Both the position numbers and the translations under genes were made by a program. This document shows, one piece after another, positions 63,029-64,000 of a stretch of DNA of 64,000 nucleotides. Below the pieces are notes generated by a model that worked only from the letters and a program-made list of their open reading frames with translations, had not been told where the DNA came from and did no database searches. The first letter of the stretch is position 1. Each line of letters begins with the position of its first letter. This DNA comes from Eubacteriaceae bacterium Marseille-Q4139 (GTDB lineage Bacteria; Bacillota; Clostridia; Lachnospirales; Lachnospiraceae): NCBI GenBank assembly GCA_018223415.1, contig JAGTTQ010000001.1, positions 3,335,365 to 3,399,364 on the forward strand, written 5' to 3'.

Positions 63029-64000
63029 ATGAACAGAGAAGTGAAGATTGCCTATATCGGAGGCGGCTCCAAAATGTGGGCATGGAATTTTATGAAGGAT
63101 CTGGCTCAGGCAAAGGACATGTCCGGCGAGGTGCGGCTTTACGACATCGACGTTCCGGCGGCGGAGCGGAACAGGATCATCGGAAACAAGATCCAGGCGA
63201 AGCCGGAAGCTGTGAGCGATTTTACTTATACGGTCTGCCAGGAGCTTTCCGAGGCGCTGACCGGCGCGGATTTCGTGCTGATTTCCATTCTTCCGGGCAC
63301 CTTTAAGGAGATGCGCTCCGACGTCCATGCGCCGGAGCAGTACGGGATTTACCAGTCGGTGGGCGATACCGTAGGGCCGGGCGGCGTGCTGCGTGCCATG
63401 CGCACCGTGCCGATCTATGAGGGCTTTGCAAAGGCCATCAGGGAATACTGCCCCGACGCGTGGGTTCTGAACCTGACAAACCCCATGAGCATCTGCGTAA
63501 AAACCTTATACCGGGTGTTCCCGGAGATCAAGGCCTTCGGCTGCTGCCATGAGGTGTTCCACACCCAGGATCTCCTCTGCTGTGCCTTAAAGGAGTTAAA
63601 GGGCATTGAAGCTACGAGGCGGGATATTTATACGGATGCCAGCGGCGTCAACCACTTTACCTGGATCACCGAGGCGAGATACAAAGACATCGACCTGCTC
63701 GGGCTGATGCCGGAGTTCATGGAGCGGTATTTTGAGTCCGGATATTATGAGAACGGCCCGGCAGATGCATGGAAGACCAATACTTTTGCATACGGGAACC
63801 GGGTTAAGATGGATCTGATGAAGCGGTACGGCGCCCTGGCGGCGGCCGGGGACAGGCATCTGGTGGAGTTTGTAAACAGCGACTGGTACTTAAAGGATAA
63901 AGAGACCGTCGATTTCTGGCATTTCGGCCTGACGACCGTGGATTACCGGGAGGAGAAGCAGGAGCGGCTCATCCGCGAGTCCATGGAGATGGCGGAGGGC
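63029..64000 (+). CDS. Glycoside hydrolase family 4 enzyme, probable alpha-galacturonidase (cut by window end)
   Basis: At least 324 residues are present, open to the last base. N-terminal NAD site VKIAYIGGGSKMWAWNF, the central VLNLTNPMSI and the metal-site segment FGCCHEVFHTQD are GH4 marks; the family uses NAD, Mn and a redox mechanism. In Bacillus subtilis LplD, a GH4 relative next to lplABC, is an alpha-galacturonidase, which fits this locus. GAGAGG precedes ATG 63029. Confidence 0.88.
   Translation, partial: MNREVKIAYIGGGSKMWAWNFMKDLAQAKDMSGEVRLYDIDVPAAERNRIIGNKIQAKPEAVSDFTYTVCQELSEALTGADFVLISILPGTFKEMRSDVHAPEQYGIYQSVGDTVGPGGVLRAMRTVPIYEGFAKAIREYCPDAWVLNLTNPMSICVKTLYRVFPEIKAFGCCHEVFHTQDLLCCALKELKGIEATRRDIYTDASGVNHFTWITEARYKDIDLLGLMPEFMERYFESGYYENGPADAWKTNTFAYGNRVKMDLMKRYGALAAAGDRHLVEFVNSDWYLKDKETVDFWHFGLTTVDYREEKQERLIRESMEMAEG

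Overview
The window looks like chromosome from a spore-forming clostridium of the Lachnospiraceae type (Clostridium cluster XIVa). Supporting features are a GC-rich Firmicute codon style, strong AGGAGG ribosome sites, an mcsA-mcsB-clpC operon, a sporulation sigma factor (sigK) and a Spo0A-like DNA-binding protein, combined with many gut-type carbohydrate genes. No species is claimed.

Layout. 0.1-7.7 kb: a PHP/EndoQ-like nuclease fused to a UvrD helicase, a small membrane protein, a secreted wall-binding-repeat protein, a methyltransferase, a serpin lipoprotein and an M24 peptidase. 7.7-12.3 kb: a stress operon in which a GntR-type regulator sits where ctsR usually lies, followed by mcsA, mcsB and clpC. 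12.3-12.6 kb: tandem copies of a palindromic interspersed repeat, with another copy at 28.1 kb. 12.6-20.2 kb: radA, tRNA-Trp, a Spo0A-C-like protein behind a structured leader, an HPr-like protein without its histidine, a DinG/XPD-like helicase, a LysR regulator and a degenerate sigma-like protein. 20.4-29.1 kb: fused purL, a coiled-coil protein made of 21-bp repeats, a peroxiredoxin, and tauE-pyrI-pyrB on the minus strand. 29.2-37.3 kb: an ABC exporter-like operon, an MFS transporter, an iron alcohol dehydrogenase and a dipeptidase.

The most striking region is 37.46-45.15 kb. The 5' part of sigK (codons 1-89) ends at a short core sequence, and the exact missing 3' part resumes in frame 7,060 bp downstream. 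Between the halves lie a large serine recombinase, a small antisense gene at the left end, and a complete argC-argJ-argB-argD-argF operon with its own promoter. Joining the two inner ends gives a near-perfect palindromic attP with a central AA. This is the architecture of a skin (sigK intervening) element, but with housekeeping arginine biosynthesis as cargo instead of phage genes. If it excises in the mother cell, sigma K is rebuilt and the arg genes leave that chromosome, while the forespore keeps both.

45.3-64.0 kb is a pectin-oligosaccharide utilisation locus: a sugar isomerase/epimerase, pectinesterase, a LplABC-type importer with five small membrane proteins of unknown role, two MsmX-like ATPases, GH28, GH105, an AraC regulator, KduI, KduD, an esterase and a GH4 enzyme cut by the window end. 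None of the degradative enzymes shows a signal peptide, so the locus appears to import oligogalacturonides and process them inside the cell toward 2-keto-3-deoxygluconate.
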